From positions 1 to 64,000 of the forward strand of contig JANXWZ010000058.1 of NCBI GenBank assembly GCA_025350865.1: a DNA stretch of 64,000 nt. The letters run 5' to 3'. Below are positions 46,610-55,615 of this stretch, in pieces. How positions within the stretch are numbered: position 1 is the stretch's first letter; every line of letters starts with the position of its first letter. The DNA is from Rhodanobacteraceae bacterium (GTDB lineage Bacteria > Acidobacteriota > Terriglobia > Terriglobales > Acidobacteriaceae). The notes beneath the pieces are model-generated. The model did no database searches and was not told the DNA's origin. It was given only the letters and a program-made list of their open reading frames with translations. Position numbers and translations under genes: made by a program.

Positions 46610-47137
46610 ATGCACGTTGATTTGCAGCGACTAGAGACTGAAGTAACCAATGCATTGCGGGGGCTGGATGCTCGAAACACGCAGGCGACTCCCATTGGAT
46701 ACCCCGGTAAATGGAGCATCCAGCAAATCGTCGAGCACCTTATCAATACCTACCGAAGCTCCGTTCCCGCGCTGGAAGCCCGCGTGGACAAGCGCAGCGC
46801 AACACGCGCCAAGCCGAGTCTCCGCCAACTGTTGGGCCAGTTTATGATCACCCGCCTGGGGCGATTCCCCAATGGCCGCGTGGCTCCCGCCGCCGTCGCG
46901 CCGACTTTGCCACTCACCGTGCAGAGCGGCGACGAACTCGCGCAGCGTGTGAGTGCGGAACTGCAGCGTCTGGACGCCGTCACTGCCCGTGGCGAACATT
47001 TCTTCGGCGACCGACGTGCCGTTGCGCACATCGTTCTCGGCCCGCTCTCCATGCAACAATGGCGCCGCTTCCACTTGGTCCACGGCCTTCACCATCTGAA
47101 GCAAATCCGTGGAATTCGCCGGGACTATGGCTTGTAG
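46610..47137 (+). CDS. DUF1569 / DinB-superfamily protein
   Basis: 175 residues. The DinB-type four-helix bundle with histidines in WSIQQIVEHLINTYR, then HFFGDRR and the C-terminal HLVHGLHHLKQIRGI (HxxHHxxQ metal site) matches DUF1569. These proteins are metal-dependent, with hydrolase or transferase activity unassigned. ATG at 46610, no signal peptide. Confidence 0.85.
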   Translation: MHVDLQRLETEVTNALRGLDARNTQATPIGYPGKWSIQQIVEHLINTYRSSVPALEARVDKRSATRAKPSLRQLLGQFMITRLGRFPNGRVAPAAVAPTLPLTVQSGDELAQRVSAELQRLDAVTARGEHFFGDRRAVAHIVLGPLSMQQWRRFHLVHGLHHLKQIRGIRRDYGL

Positions 47138-47143
47138 AGGTTC

Positions 47144-48253
47144 TTATGCCGCGTTCAAAGACTGGATGAGGCCGCGAATGTAGCCGTAGCAGAAGGCGAA
47201 GGACTGCAGCGATCCCGGGTCGGCGTTGTCGGCGGCGATTGGGACGTGGTCGGGCATCAGCATGTAAGGGTAGCCGATCTCCTTATAAACCTTGAGAGCT
47301 TTGACGAAGTCGATCTCTCCTTCATCCGGGAAGACCTCCAGGAAGTTGTCGCGGCTGCCGCGAATGTTGCGGAAGTGGACGTTGAAGATCTTCTTGCGGG
47401 TGCCGAAGTAGCGTATGACGTCGAAGATTTCGACGCTCGGGTTGCGGAGGTTCTCAGAGACGGTTCCCTGGCAAAAATTTAGGCCGTGGTAGGGGCTCTC
47501 CTTGATGGTGATGAAACGTTTCAGGCCGTCAATGGTGCCGAGGACGCGGTTGATACCCTGGTGCCCATCGGGTGGGACGCCGGGGTCCTGCGGGTGGCAG
47601 GCCATGCGGATCTTGTTTTCGTTGGCGACGGGGATAACGCGATCGAGGAAGTAGGTGATGCGCTCCCAGAAGGCGTCGGCGTTGACGACTCCGGCGCGGG
47701 TGAGAGGAGTTGCTGGCTTGGCTTCGGCGAGGTCCCACTTATGGTAGAGGGCATCTCCACGGCCGGGGGTGCGGCCAGTGCGGAGGACACCGAGGATGCT
47801 CATGTTGTATTTGATAGAGGGAATTCCAGCGGTGGCGCAGTTGCGGATGAAGATCTGCAGGGCCTCGATATCGCGGTCGCGTTCGGGGCTTTGGGCGAGC
47901 ATGATGGCAGGATGCTTCTCGGTGTCGATGAAGCTGGATTCGAGGAACGGCGGGGCGGTGCAGTCGATGGAGATGCCGTACTTGCCAGCCATGTCCATCA
48001 TCTTCTTGAGCTCGTCGACCGTCGCGTATAGGCGGCCGTCCTTGATCTCTGGATAGCCGCAGATGTTACGGACGCCATAGCGGGCGAGGTATTTCAGGTG
48101 GGCGTCGTTGGTGGGGGCGCTCTGGTCGCCGAGCTTCATCAGGCCTGGCGTCGGTGCTGCTGCAGCGGTTGGCGGCGCGGACGTTTGGGCTGAGGCTTGG
48201 GCTGCGAGCACTCCAGCGGCGCTACCGGTGGCGAGAAACTGTCGTCTGTTCAT
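47144..48253 (-). CDS. Exported mannonate dehydratase-like sugar enzyme
   Basis: About 369 residues. The N-terminus MNRRQFLATGSAAGVLA is a Tat-type signal (RRQF). The TIM-barrel matches UxuA-type mannonate dehydratases: KYNMSILGVLRTGRTPG and MACHPQDPGVPPDGHQGI. The family removes water from mannonate, but a Tat-exported form and the changed His/Asp pattern leave the substrate unsure. Start ATG at 48253 is chosen to keep the RR motif at the front. A short hairpin (TCCAATC/GATTGGA) lies at about 48270. Confidence 0.8.
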   Translation of the reverse strand: MNRRQFLATGSAAGVLAAQASAQTSAPPTAAAAPTPGLMKLGDQSAPTNDAHLKYLARYGVRNICGYPEIKDGRLYATVDELKKMMDMAGKYGISIDCTAPPFLESSFIDTEKHPAIMLAQSPERDRDIEALQIFIRNCATAGIPSIKYNMSILGVLRTGRTPGRGDALYHKWDLAEAKPATPLTRAGVVNADAFWERITYFLDRVIPVANENKIRMACHPQDPGVPPDGHQGINRVLGTIDGLKRFITIKESPYHGLNFCQGTVSENLRNPSVEIFDVIRYFGTRKKIFNVHFRNIRGSRDNFLEVFPDEGEIDFVKALKVYKEIGYPYMLMPDHVPIAADNADPGSLQSFAFCYGYIRGLIQSLNAA

Positions 48254-48509
48254 GGCCGCTATCCTATCCAATCGATGGATTGGAAGCGAATCACGATCAG
48301 CGAGTTCGGTCCACGCGCTCGGCAGAGAGTGTCAAACTCCGCAAATCAGACAGGCCCCTGAAGTCTATTGATGTTCGCTCGCCGATCTGGTGAATTCGGC
48401 GGACAACGGTGATGGAATCGTTGCGTCGCTCGCTGTAGGATTGGGCTGAGTGGAGGATCTCTCGAATCTGCCTTAGGCGTCGGTTGTCACGCCAGTCCGG
48501 TGAAAGTGT
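48254..48509. other. Intergenic stretch before the Wzz/BY-kinase gene
   Basis: 256 bases between divergent genes. It contains the palindrome TCCAATCGATGGATTGGA at about 48271-48288, which could be an operator for either gene. No ORF or RNA was recognised and I could not identify core promoter boxes with confidence. Confidence 0.35.
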
Positions 48510-50684
48510 TTGAAGCAAACAGAGACGGACATTCCAACCCGTGAGCGTCACGTGGGGCGTTCTCGACTCACTGTGCGAGGCTTTTTTTTCAATAGTCAGA
48601 TTGTTGCGCAGGCCTCGCGGACTGTGGAGCGCGCTCGTCTCCAGATCGCATTGTGCCTTCTGGTTAGCGTCGCAGTAGGCCTCTATCAGGTGTACCGCGA
48701 ACCGCCACTCTACGACGCGACCGCAGAGATTCTTCTGCGACCAATCGAGGCAACCCAGCTGACGCTGGTTTACGGCGGCTCCGCCCACAAGCCAGTCGTC
48801 AGCTTGCCGACGGAGGCGCAGATTCTTGATAGCGAAACGATTTTGGGCAGAGTCGCCAGGGAGCTCAACCTCGCCGATAACCCTCGCTTCTCGCCGTTTG
48901 CGCATCGCGGTGTCCATGTCGATCCGGATCAGCCTGAAGTTCGCGCAGCCATGATCGCAGGACTTCGCACCGGGCTCTCGCTTCGCTACGACGCAGACGT
49001 AGCCGTACCTGTGTTTGGGCTGTCTGAAACCGACGCCTCCACTCAAAACGCGAAGACACGAAAACCGTCCTCTGGACCGAGGATCATGTACCTTTCGTTC
49101 ACCGGTCCCGACCCCGAGACAGCCACCGCAATACTGAAGGCAGAGATCAAGGCGTACGAAGAGCACAACTTCGAACTACGACGTGATGCCATCCGCAGAG
49201 TCTCAGCCCTGTTAATTCCGTCACTGGACGCCTTCAAGAATAAAGTCGAAGCCGAGCAGCGCGAACTGATCGAACTTCAGCAACGCGACGGTACTCTGGG
49301 GGTAGTCTCGGGTCCGGAGACCAGCGCGGCGGCGGCGCTCGAGCTTGTCCGGCAGGAGCAAGACGCGAAGGCCCGGCTTCGAGTGGCGAAGGCAACAAAA
49401 GACACTCTGGTCGGATGGGATTCGCAAGTCACGCACGGCCTGAACCCTTCCGTGTCGCACGAAGTTGTTTGGCTGCAGTACGCGGTGGAACTGGCAAATG
49501 TGCAGTTGGCCGACCTACAGTCGACGTTTGGCCCAAACCATCCTTCCGTTTTGGAGATGGAAGCGAAAATCGAGCAGCTCCGCCGTACGCTGGCCGAGGG
49601 AAATGCCCGGACCCAGCGCCAAATCGCCGCCGACTTTGATTCAGCCAAGGCGGAGTCTGCGGCCATTTCCCACGAGGTGCGGCGCGAGATTACGCACCTG
49701 GGGGCCCGCCAGAACGCCTCAATCACCGCGACGACTCTGCAGGTACAACTCAACCGCGACAGCGAACTGTACTACGTGCTCGTCAATAACGTCCGAACCG
49801 CTGACATCGACGGAGGATATGGCTCGGTGGGGGTCGACATCCTGAACCCGCCAGAGGTTCCTGCCCGGCCTCGGCGCAAGGATTATTTTGGTGGAACGCT
49901 ATGGTACGTCCTGGGCGGACTCGCGGCCGGCTTCCTGGTCGCAGGGCTGGGCGGGTACATCACGAAAGGCGGTCTTTCCGCCGCCGAGCGGGTCGAGCAA
50001 GCGCTCCGCATGCCCGCATTTGGTGAGGTTCCGTGGTCGGCACAGGCATCCAGTGCGCTTATCTCCAGCCAACTTCTACTTTCGGATTTGGAGTCGCCTT
50101 TTTCGCGTGGGATCTTCGGGCTGCGACACACACTGCTGCTCTCGCCCACGTCGCGCTCCACAAAGATCATCGCCTTTACCGGGGCAGAGAGCGGCCAGGG
50201 AAGTTCGACGATTGCGATCCATACTGCGATTGCTCTCTCCACGCTACCTGCCCGCGTCCTGTTGATCGACGCGGACTCCCGGCGGCCGGTCCTTCATCGG
50301 CGGCTGCGGTTGGAATCGGGTTCCAATCTGGCCGCAGTGCTGAGTGGACAAGTGCCCCTCGAGAATGCCGTCGTGGCGTTTCCCGCCGCGCCCGGACTGG
50401 ATGTGCTGACTGCCGGACCAGCCTTGCAACTCTCCACACCGGTGTTGATGAAGGCAGATCAAATAAAAGCGTCGCTACGACAGGCAGACGCGTTGTACGA
50501 CTACGTCGTGATCGACACCGGTTCTGCGCCGGATGCGGTCGGGGAGGATACCTTTCTTGGTTTCGCCGACCTTGCCCTGTTAGTCGTGCGACAGAAGCGG
50601 ATCGGCCGCCGAAAAATCGTTCGTGCGGGCACCGCACTGCAGGATTCCGGCGTACGACTGGCGGGCTTCGTTCGAATCGTTTGA
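48510..50684 (+). CDS. Wzz/BY-kinase-like exopolysaccharide protein with degenerate Walker A
   Basis: 724 residues. N-terminal Wzz domain with TM1 near 48-67 and a long periplasmic helical part (HNFELRRDAIRRVSALL, KIEQLRRTLAEGN), TM2 around 465 (LWYVLGGLAAGFLVAGLGGY), then a BY-kinase ATPase-like domain. Walker A' is VLLIDADSRRP and Walker B DYVVIDTG, but Walker A reads GAESGQGSSTIA, where the catalytic lysine of GKS/T is Ser. There is no C-terminal Tyr cluster. It probably sets polymer length in the EPS locus without autokinase activity. Start TTG at 48510 is provisional. Confidence 0.85.
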   Translation: MKQTETDIPTRERHVGRSRLTVRGFFFNSQIVAQASRTVERARLQIALCLLVSVAVGLYQVYREPPLYDATAEILLRPIEATQLTLVYGGSAHKPVVSLPTEAQILDSETILGRVARELNLADNPRFSPFAHRGVHVDPDQPEVRAAMIAGLRTGLSLRYDADVAVPVFGLSETDASTQNAKTRKPSSGPRIMYLSFTGPDPETATAILKAEIKAYEEHNFELRRDAIRRVSALLIPSLDAFKNKVEAEQRELIELQQRDGTLGVVSGPETSAAAALELVRQEQDAKARLRVAKATKDTLVGWDSQVTHGLNPSVSHEVVWLQYAVELANVQLADLQSTFGPNHPSVLEMEAKIEQLRRTLAEGNARTQRQIAADFDSAKAESAAISHEVRREITHLGARQNASITATTLQVQLNRDSELYYVLVNNVRTADIDGGYGSVGVDILNPPEVPARPRRKDYFGGTLWYVLGGLAAGFLVAGLGGYITKGGLSAAERVEQALRMPAFGEVPWSAQASSALISSQLLLSDLESPFSRGIFGLRHTLLLSPTSRSTKIIAFTGAESGQGSSTIAIHTAIALSTLPARVLLIDADSRRPVLHRRLRLESGSNLAAVLSGQVPLENAVVAFPAAPGLDVLTAGPALQLSTPVLMKADQIKASLRQADALYDYVVIDTGSAPDAVGEDTFLGFADLALLVVRQKRIGRRKIVRAGTALQDSGVRLAGFVRIV

Positions 50685-50913
50685 GGCCAAAGAGCTTCCT
50701 CTTAGGGGTCAATAGGCGTGGCCGATGTTATCGGAGGCCAAAGTTATCGAATGTTGGTGCGAAGTTGCTTGACGGGACCCGATCGCAATCATAGGCTTAG
50801 TGCAAGCGTGAAAACTCCAACTGCAGCAGCGCCGTGGGCTGCCTTCGATGATGCACACGCAACGTCGCCATCCATGTTTATGCAGCGCCAACTTTTGAAG
50901 CACGGAGCCTCCC

Positions 50914-51144
50914 ATGTCTCATGACGTTCTCCACCACGCGTTGACGACGATCCTTCAGGTTGCGTCCAGCCCGCATCCGTTGAATTCTGCTCCGTCCGCT
51001 CCTGACCCAAACCCGCACCTTGGCGGTTGCGTCAATTCGCCGGAAGCTGCCACCGATATCCTGATGGCCTTCGGTGCGGCCGGGTTATTCTATGGCTCGT
51101 CGTTGGCTCGCAAACTATCATTTCGCGGCCGCAAGAACCGATAA
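50914..51144 (+). CDS. Small TM-motif protein next to the exosortase
   Basis: 76 residues. The N-terminal part is plain; then GGCVNSPEAATDILMAFGAA, where CVNSPE precedes a hydrophobic stretch (LMAFGAAGLFYGSSLA) and a basic end ARKLSFRGRKNR. This layout (motif, TM, Arg/Lys) is that of exosortase target signals, and matches my memory of small XrtJ-associated proteins. It lies 66 bases before the exosortase on the same strand. An alternative is an accessory subunit of the enzyme. A possible promoter (TTGACG at about 50770) lies upstream. Confidence 0.7.
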   Translation: MSHDVLHHALTTILQVASSPHPLNSAPSAPDPNPHLGGCVNSPEAATDILMAFGAAGLFYGSSLARKLSFRGRKNR

Positions 51145-51210
51145 GCGCTCAACGCGGTCCAGCGGCGTATCCCAGTCCTCGTATCATGCAGCCGCCACAT
51201 CCAATCACTG

Positions 51211-52872
51211 ATGCAAGCAACTTTTCCCATTCAACCTTCGCGATTTGCAACCGGTATTTCGCAGTTTGAGAACGAGAACCGGACTCAACTCAAGAGGACT
51301 GCGGTCTTCGCGGTCTGCCTTACGGTTGCTGTGGCTAGCCTGTCACTCCTGCCCGTGTGGGTCTCAGATTTTCGGCTGTGGAGCACGGATCCCCTGCGTG
51401 GGATCGGCGGCTTCTTTCCCTTGGTCGCGCTGGCTGGTGTCATCGCTGCGTGGCGGCGCACCGGATGGCAAAACGCCGGAACGTGGTGGGGACTTGCCCT
51501 TGCCGTGTTTGCAATGGCGGGGGCCACACTATTCAGCTCCGACTCGCTGTTTACCTTCCTCTTCCATCACCAGGTTCGGCTGCTGCATCCGGGCATGGCG
51601 ACTTTTCTGTATGGCATCGGTGCGACTTTGCTGTTCGGTGGGCCGCGCCTTGTGCGCGTGGCAATCGCACCGCTTTGTCTGCTGCTGATCGTCAATCCGG
51701 TTCCGGAGCCGTTCCAGCGCCTGGTGGACATGCCGCTTCAGATCCTGTCTGCCAACACAGCGCGTGGCTTTGCCCATGCGATCGGCCTTGAGCCCACCGG
51801 CGATCAGCTCCGCATGATGTTTGCGCCGAATTTCGGAATGATGATCGTGCCGGGATGCAATGGCCTCCGGGGCGCGATCACGCTCGGGTATCTGGCGATG
51901 GTCTACGGATATATCCGTCGCCTGTCGCCTCGCGCGCTCGCTTTGCTTACAGTTGGCGGAGTATTGCTGGGATACCTACTTAATCTTCTGCGGCTTTGTC
52001 TGCTGGTCTGCTACTACCGCCTGGGGCTATCGGTCACATCCATCCAGAGCTACGGCACGCAGGTGGACTATGTGATCGGCGTGTCGCTCTTCCTGTCCGC
52101 AACGTTGGTCATCGGCCTCGTCGCCGGACTGTACTTTGAGCGGAACGTAGCTGCCACGGTTGAACCCACGCAAATACCGGAAGAAGCGCGAAAGGCGGTG
52201 CCCCCGCTGGTGCCGCGCGTGGCCCTGCTGGCGGCGGGGGCTTTAGCTTTCTTCGTTCCGCAGGCAAGGTCAGTCGCGGCACACTACAAGGCGCCGATGG
52301 GCGAGGCCGATGTAGTCGCTGCGATCCCGCTCCGGGTTGGACCCTACGCCCTGAAGCAGACCTGGGACGAGTCCGACGCCAACGGAAACCTGCGATTCGT
52401 GTGGGGCCAGTACGAGCGGGACGACTCCGGCGCAATGATTGCCATGGGCGTCTATCTCGGCGGGGAGGATCATCTTGTGTCGTTCAGCAAGATGCTGCAG
52501 GGAGTCACGCCGGTGTGGAGCGGTACCCTGGATGCCCCGAGGCCGAACGCAACGACGGCGCACTTCATCACCAGCTTCTACCGCGAGCGCGAGACTCGAA
52601 CCATGGACGCCGAGACGTCATGCCGGGGTGAGGTTTGCGAGTTGACTGGCGGCATTTCCGACGGTTCCGTTTCGGTAGTGGCTCCGCATCTTGCGGACCT
52701 CTTTATCGAGCCGGTGGACCATCGACTGCCGTTGATTTTGCGCGAGCAATGGAGAGTACAGACTGCAACCGGCGGCGACCCGGACACCGAACTTCGTTCC
52801 GATTTCGCGAGGACTGCGTCCGAGTTCGTGGCAGCACTCGATCTGAAGCCGTTGCTGCGGTTGCATAGCTGA
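51211..52872 (+). CDS. Exosortase with fused EpsI-like domain (XrtJ type)
   Basis: 553 residues. About eight to nine TM helices to residue 370, then a periplasmic domain similar to EpsI (DUF3485), for example PLRVGPYALKQTWDE and SFYRERETRTMDAE. Exosortases are cysteine transpeptidases that cut and attach targets. The catalytic Cys is in PGCNGLRGAITLGYLAM (about residue 216), the Arg in LLNLLRLC (about 261), but the expected His in the following helix is not clear: SYGTQVDYVIG carries Gln and Asp. It is downstream of the small CVNSPE protein and the Wzz-like protein. Confidence 0.88.
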   Translation: MQATFPIQPSRFATGISQFENENRTQLKRTAVFAVCLTVAVASLSLLPVWVSDFRLWSTDPLRGIGGFFPLVALAGVIAAWRRTGWQNAGTWWGLALAVFAMAGATLFSSDSLFTFLFHHQVRLLHPGMATFLYGIGATLLFGGPRLVRVAIAPLCLLLIVNPVPEPFQRLVDMPLQILSANTARGFAHAIGLEPTGDQLRMMFAPNFGMMIVPGCNGLRGAITLGYLAMVYGYIRRLSPRALALLTVGGVLLGYLLNLLRLCLLVCYYRLGLSVTSIQSYGTQVDYVIGVSLFLSATLVIGLVAGLYFERNVAATVEPTQIPEEARKAVPPLVPRVALLAAGALAFFVPQARSVAAHYKAPMGEADVVAAIPLRVGPYALKQTWDESDANGNLRFVWGQYERDDSGAMIAMGVYLGGEDHLVSFSKMLQGVTPVWSGTLDAPRPNATTAHFITSFYRERETRTMDAETSCRGEVCELTGGISDGSVSVVAPHLADLFIEPVDHRLPLILREQWRVQTATGGDPDTELRSDFARTASEFVAALDLKPLLRLHS

Positions 52873-53147
52873 TGCGGGGCGCATTAGCCCGGTGTTCCAG
52901 AGAAACAGAGCAAAAAATGGTGGAGGCGGTTTGAGTCGCACCCGCTGGGCGCTTGTCAAATCTTCAATTTAGAGAGTGCAAAGGCCGATGATCCCGCCCA
53001 TTCCGGCTACCCCGCAAGTCCGTGACACAAAATTGACACAAAAGGCTTCGAGCTCCAACACTGAATGACTAAAAGGTAAGCTGTGGATCCGGCAGTGTCT
53101 TCACTCGATCGGTAACGTGCGTCTGCTTTCCCGCATATCCGCAGCGT
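52873..53147. other. Intergenic stretch after the exosortase
   Basis: 275 bases between convergent genes. I see no ORF, RNA or repeat of known type; it contains some AT-rich parts (TCAAATCTTCAATTTAGAGA). Confidence 0.4.
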
Positions 53148-53864
53148 TTAGGGGGTCGTCTGCATCAGGGTTACACCCATGTTGTCTACGTTTACGCTGT
53201 ATGGTGTCATCGCGTGGTTCGCGTCAATCTGAAACCCACAATGAACGTAGTCGGACTCGACGCGTGGTGTGCCTTTACGCGTTACATTGATGGGGTACCA
53301 CGCTCCGTTGATGGACAGTCCTACCGATGTCACGGTCTTGTTGGGGGCATCTCGCAGAAACAGCACCGCGATGACGTTTGATCCGGTTGGATTGAATACG
53401 CTCGTGGGAATGGCGGTAGGCACCCAAACTGACTTGCTGTAATCGAATGTACGAACCAGATGGGAGGCACCAAAGTCGAACTGGAATGCCATGTTGTAGA
53501 TGGTGCTGCCTACATTCTGCTGCAGCTCAAATTCGATAGCCTGGCTTGCTTTAAAGTCAGCCAGGGATGGGAACGTGATTCGCATCCGCTGCTCGAAGTA
53601 TGTAGCCGAGTTCCATGCACCGGGGATGTTGTAGTACCAGTAAGCGCCGGCATAGGGTATTGAGGCACGAATGGAGAATGTCGCTGGATTACCGGGTGTC
53701 ATCTGAAACAATCCGTTAGGAACAGAGTTGCCCCCTCCCGTGTTGCCTGTGCTTCCGGCTTGAACCCACGAAGGGAGGGTCTGCAACTGTGAGACGCTTA
53801 CGGATTGGGAAAACCCCATGGAACAGGTGAGCGAGATAACGGTCAGGGAGATTAGCTTGAACAT
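53148..53864 (-). CDS. Secreted beta-rich protein, same family as the C-terminal part of the 56.7-kb protein
   Basis: 238 residues with a signal peptide (LTVISLTCSMGFSQS). The mature part is beta-rich: AGAYWYYNIPGAWNSATYFE, IEFELQQNVGSTIYNMAFQF, VWVPTAIPTSVFNPTGS and GAWYPINVTRKGTPRV. Several motifs recur in the C-terminal half of the secreted protein at 56704-57984 (LEFDINMYENG, TWVPTSIPCVWND, VSPINITVAPKK). Function unknown; both look like sugar-binding or matrix lectin-like folds in the EPS region. Confidence 0.8.
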   Translation of the reverse strand: MFKLISLTVISLTCSMGFSQSVSVSQLQTLPSWVQAGSTGNTGGGNSVPNGLFQMTPGNPATFSIRASIPYAGAYWYYNIPGAWNSATYFEQRMRITFPSLADFKASQAIEFELQQNVGSTIYNMAFQFDFGASHLVRTFDYSKSVWVPTAIPTSVFNPTGSNVIAVLFLRDAPNKTVTSVGLSINGAWYPINVTRKGTPRVESDYVHCGFQIDANHAMTPYSVNVDNMGVTLMQTTP

Positions 53865-54412
53865 CGTTGGGAGCCCTCACCTCGAACCTAACTCGAATTC
53901 GCGGGGCTAAGGCTACACATTGCTGTTACTTGGTCTACCACCATCGCGCGTCGAAGCAACCCTTGTTCGGGACTGAGCATCCCCCGGTCGCTAGATGAGA
54001 GCAGCCAAAAGGTGCAGAGACAATTCCATAACAACGGTTGCACCAAGACTGTTTCTTAAACTCCGACGCGGGTATACCGAGCGTCCCTCGTTCACGAACA
54101 AGACCTTCGTACACCGCAAGACCAGAGCTAATTAGCATCTGTAACAAGTTTTGTTTTTGTTCGGCATCTGCTGCGAGGCGTACCTTACAGGGTCCGCTCG
54201 ATGGCAAACTTTGTGATGGTTTTGAAGTGCTTCCGGGGTGCACCTGTTCGCGGACAGAATTATGGCTCCAGCGCGCCGGCGCCTTTTCTCAGTGGTCCGG
54301 TCGCCGATTCGAGATTGACGATATATCGGAGCGAGGGCGCGTTGCTGGAAGCGGACGAAAAGGAGTTCCATACAGATTCGAAACCGCGCGTCGGCAGGTC
54401 TATGTCAGATTA
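53865..54412. other. Intergenic stretch without a convincing gene
   Basis: 548 bases between two minus-strand genes. Short open frames exist on both strands (for example 54243-53935 minus, 54201-54491 plus), but they have no signal, domain or codon support and overlap each other or the VWFA gene. An upstream promoter for the 53.8-kb gene should lie here. No RNA or repeat was recognised. Confidence 0.4.
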
Positions 54413-55525
54413 TCAACGTGTTTTGGAAGGGGACGATCCGCTGCTCGCCGAGGTCGTGGGAGCAGTGACTGATGGACTCTTCGCCACGTAACCATTCCTT
54501 GTTCGGACATTCAGCTTTTTGTTTTCGATACTGAAGGCATCGACGTGTACGGCTCGGTAGCCGCCGTTCTGGGGTGGGTTGGTGGAACGGTAGCCAATGG
54601 TGTACTGAGTCCTTATGTCTTCGGCGACTATCGCAGCGATCTTGTCGACCTCCTTCAGAGATTTCGGAAACAGGGCGACGCCTCCAGTCTGATTGGCAAG
54701 TTCCTCCAGCTCGGTACGCGCACGACGCGATTCACCCTTGTCAGCGTCCTCACCGAAGAGCAGGCCGACGCAGTACACTACCGGCCCGTCGAGAGTCTGC
54801 ACGCGCCGGATCATTTCCATCATTGAGGTTCGCGATGCATTGTCCTCTCCGTCGGTGACGAGGAGTAGAACCTGCTTGGTATTCTTTCCGTGCTTGGACA
54901 GATACTGCGCGGAGGCAATGACGGCGTCGTAAGCCGCCGTGCCTCCGGTAGATTTGACGTAGCGCAACCCTTTCTTCAGGTCTTCAGTCGAAGAGGTGAA
55001 GTCTTGATCGATGTAAGCCCTGGAACTGAAATCGACCACGAACGCTTCATCTTTTGCGTTGGAAAGTCGTATTAGATCGAGCGCCGCCTTTTCGACGGCT
55101 TCCTTTTTGTCCCACATCGAAGCCGAGCTATCGATCACCAATCCAATCGAAACTGCCAGATCCTCATGCCGGAAGCCGGTAATTGTTTGCGAGACTCCAT
55201 CCTCGAAGATGCGGAAGGAGTCCTTCGTCAGATTGTTGGCAGCGCGGCCTGTGGTGTCCACTACCGTGACATGCAGTTGGATTTCGTAGGCATCTGCCTC
55301 GAGGGTGTAACGACCCGTCTGATCTTTTCCGACCTGCCCGGCGGCAGGCGCGGTCGTTGCTGACGGATCTACGGCAGGTGTGTCTGGGTCTATAGACGGA
55401 GCGGGGTCACGATCGACCGTCAGGGGTCGACGTGTCTGGCCGAGCGGCGTCGGACTCGGGGTTTGAGCCTTCGCGGAGCAGATCGAGAGGAGGGCAACAC
55501 TCACGTAGACGAGGAAGTTGCGCAT
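54413..55525 (-). CDS. Acidobacterial VWFA-related secreted protein
   Basis: About 370 residues. A signal peptide (FLVYVSVALLSICSAKAQ), a Pro-rich linker, a beta-strand leader (YEIQLHVTVVDTTGRAANNL), then the VWFA domain with MIDAS DSSASMWD (about residue 135) and VTDGEDNASRTS, of the type named VWFA-related Acidobacterial domain. It probably binds ligands on the surface. Start ATG 55525, with AAGGGG before it. Downstream of the STN gene by 90 bases on the same strand. Confidence 0.9.
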   Translation of the reverse strand: MRNFLVYVSVALLSICSAKAQTPSPTPLGQTRRPLTVDRDPAPSIDPDTPAVDPSATTAPAAGQVGKDQTGRYTLEADAYEIQLHVTVVDTTGRAANNLTKDSFRIFEDGVSQTITGFRHEDLAVSIGLVIDSSASMWDKKEAVEKAALDLIRLSNAKDEAFVVDFSSRAYIDQDFTSSTEDLKKGLRYVKSTGGTAAYDAVIASAQYLSKHGKNTKQVLLLVTDGEDNASRTSMMEMIRRVQTLDGPVVYCVGLLFGEDADKGESRRARTELEELANQTGGVALFPKSLKEVDKIAAIVAEDIRTQYTIGYRSTNPPQNGGYRAVHVDAFSIENKKLNVRTRNGYVAKSPSVTAPTTSASSGSSPSKTR

Positions 55526-55615
55526 GGACCCCTTGCGGATATTGAGATGGGTAACTGGCGACATCGCCTTGTTGGATGTCAACCAAGGCCCTGCGGGTTT
55601 CCGACTACCTTCCGT

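Noticed and set aside
50718..50924. 68-codon plus-strand frame before the CVNSPE gene
   Set aside because: No RBS and no recognisable domain; it overlaps the start of the better-supported gene at 50914.
53935..54491. Short open frames on both strands in the gap
   Set aside because: They overlap each other or the VWFA gene and show no signal peptide, domain or clear start.
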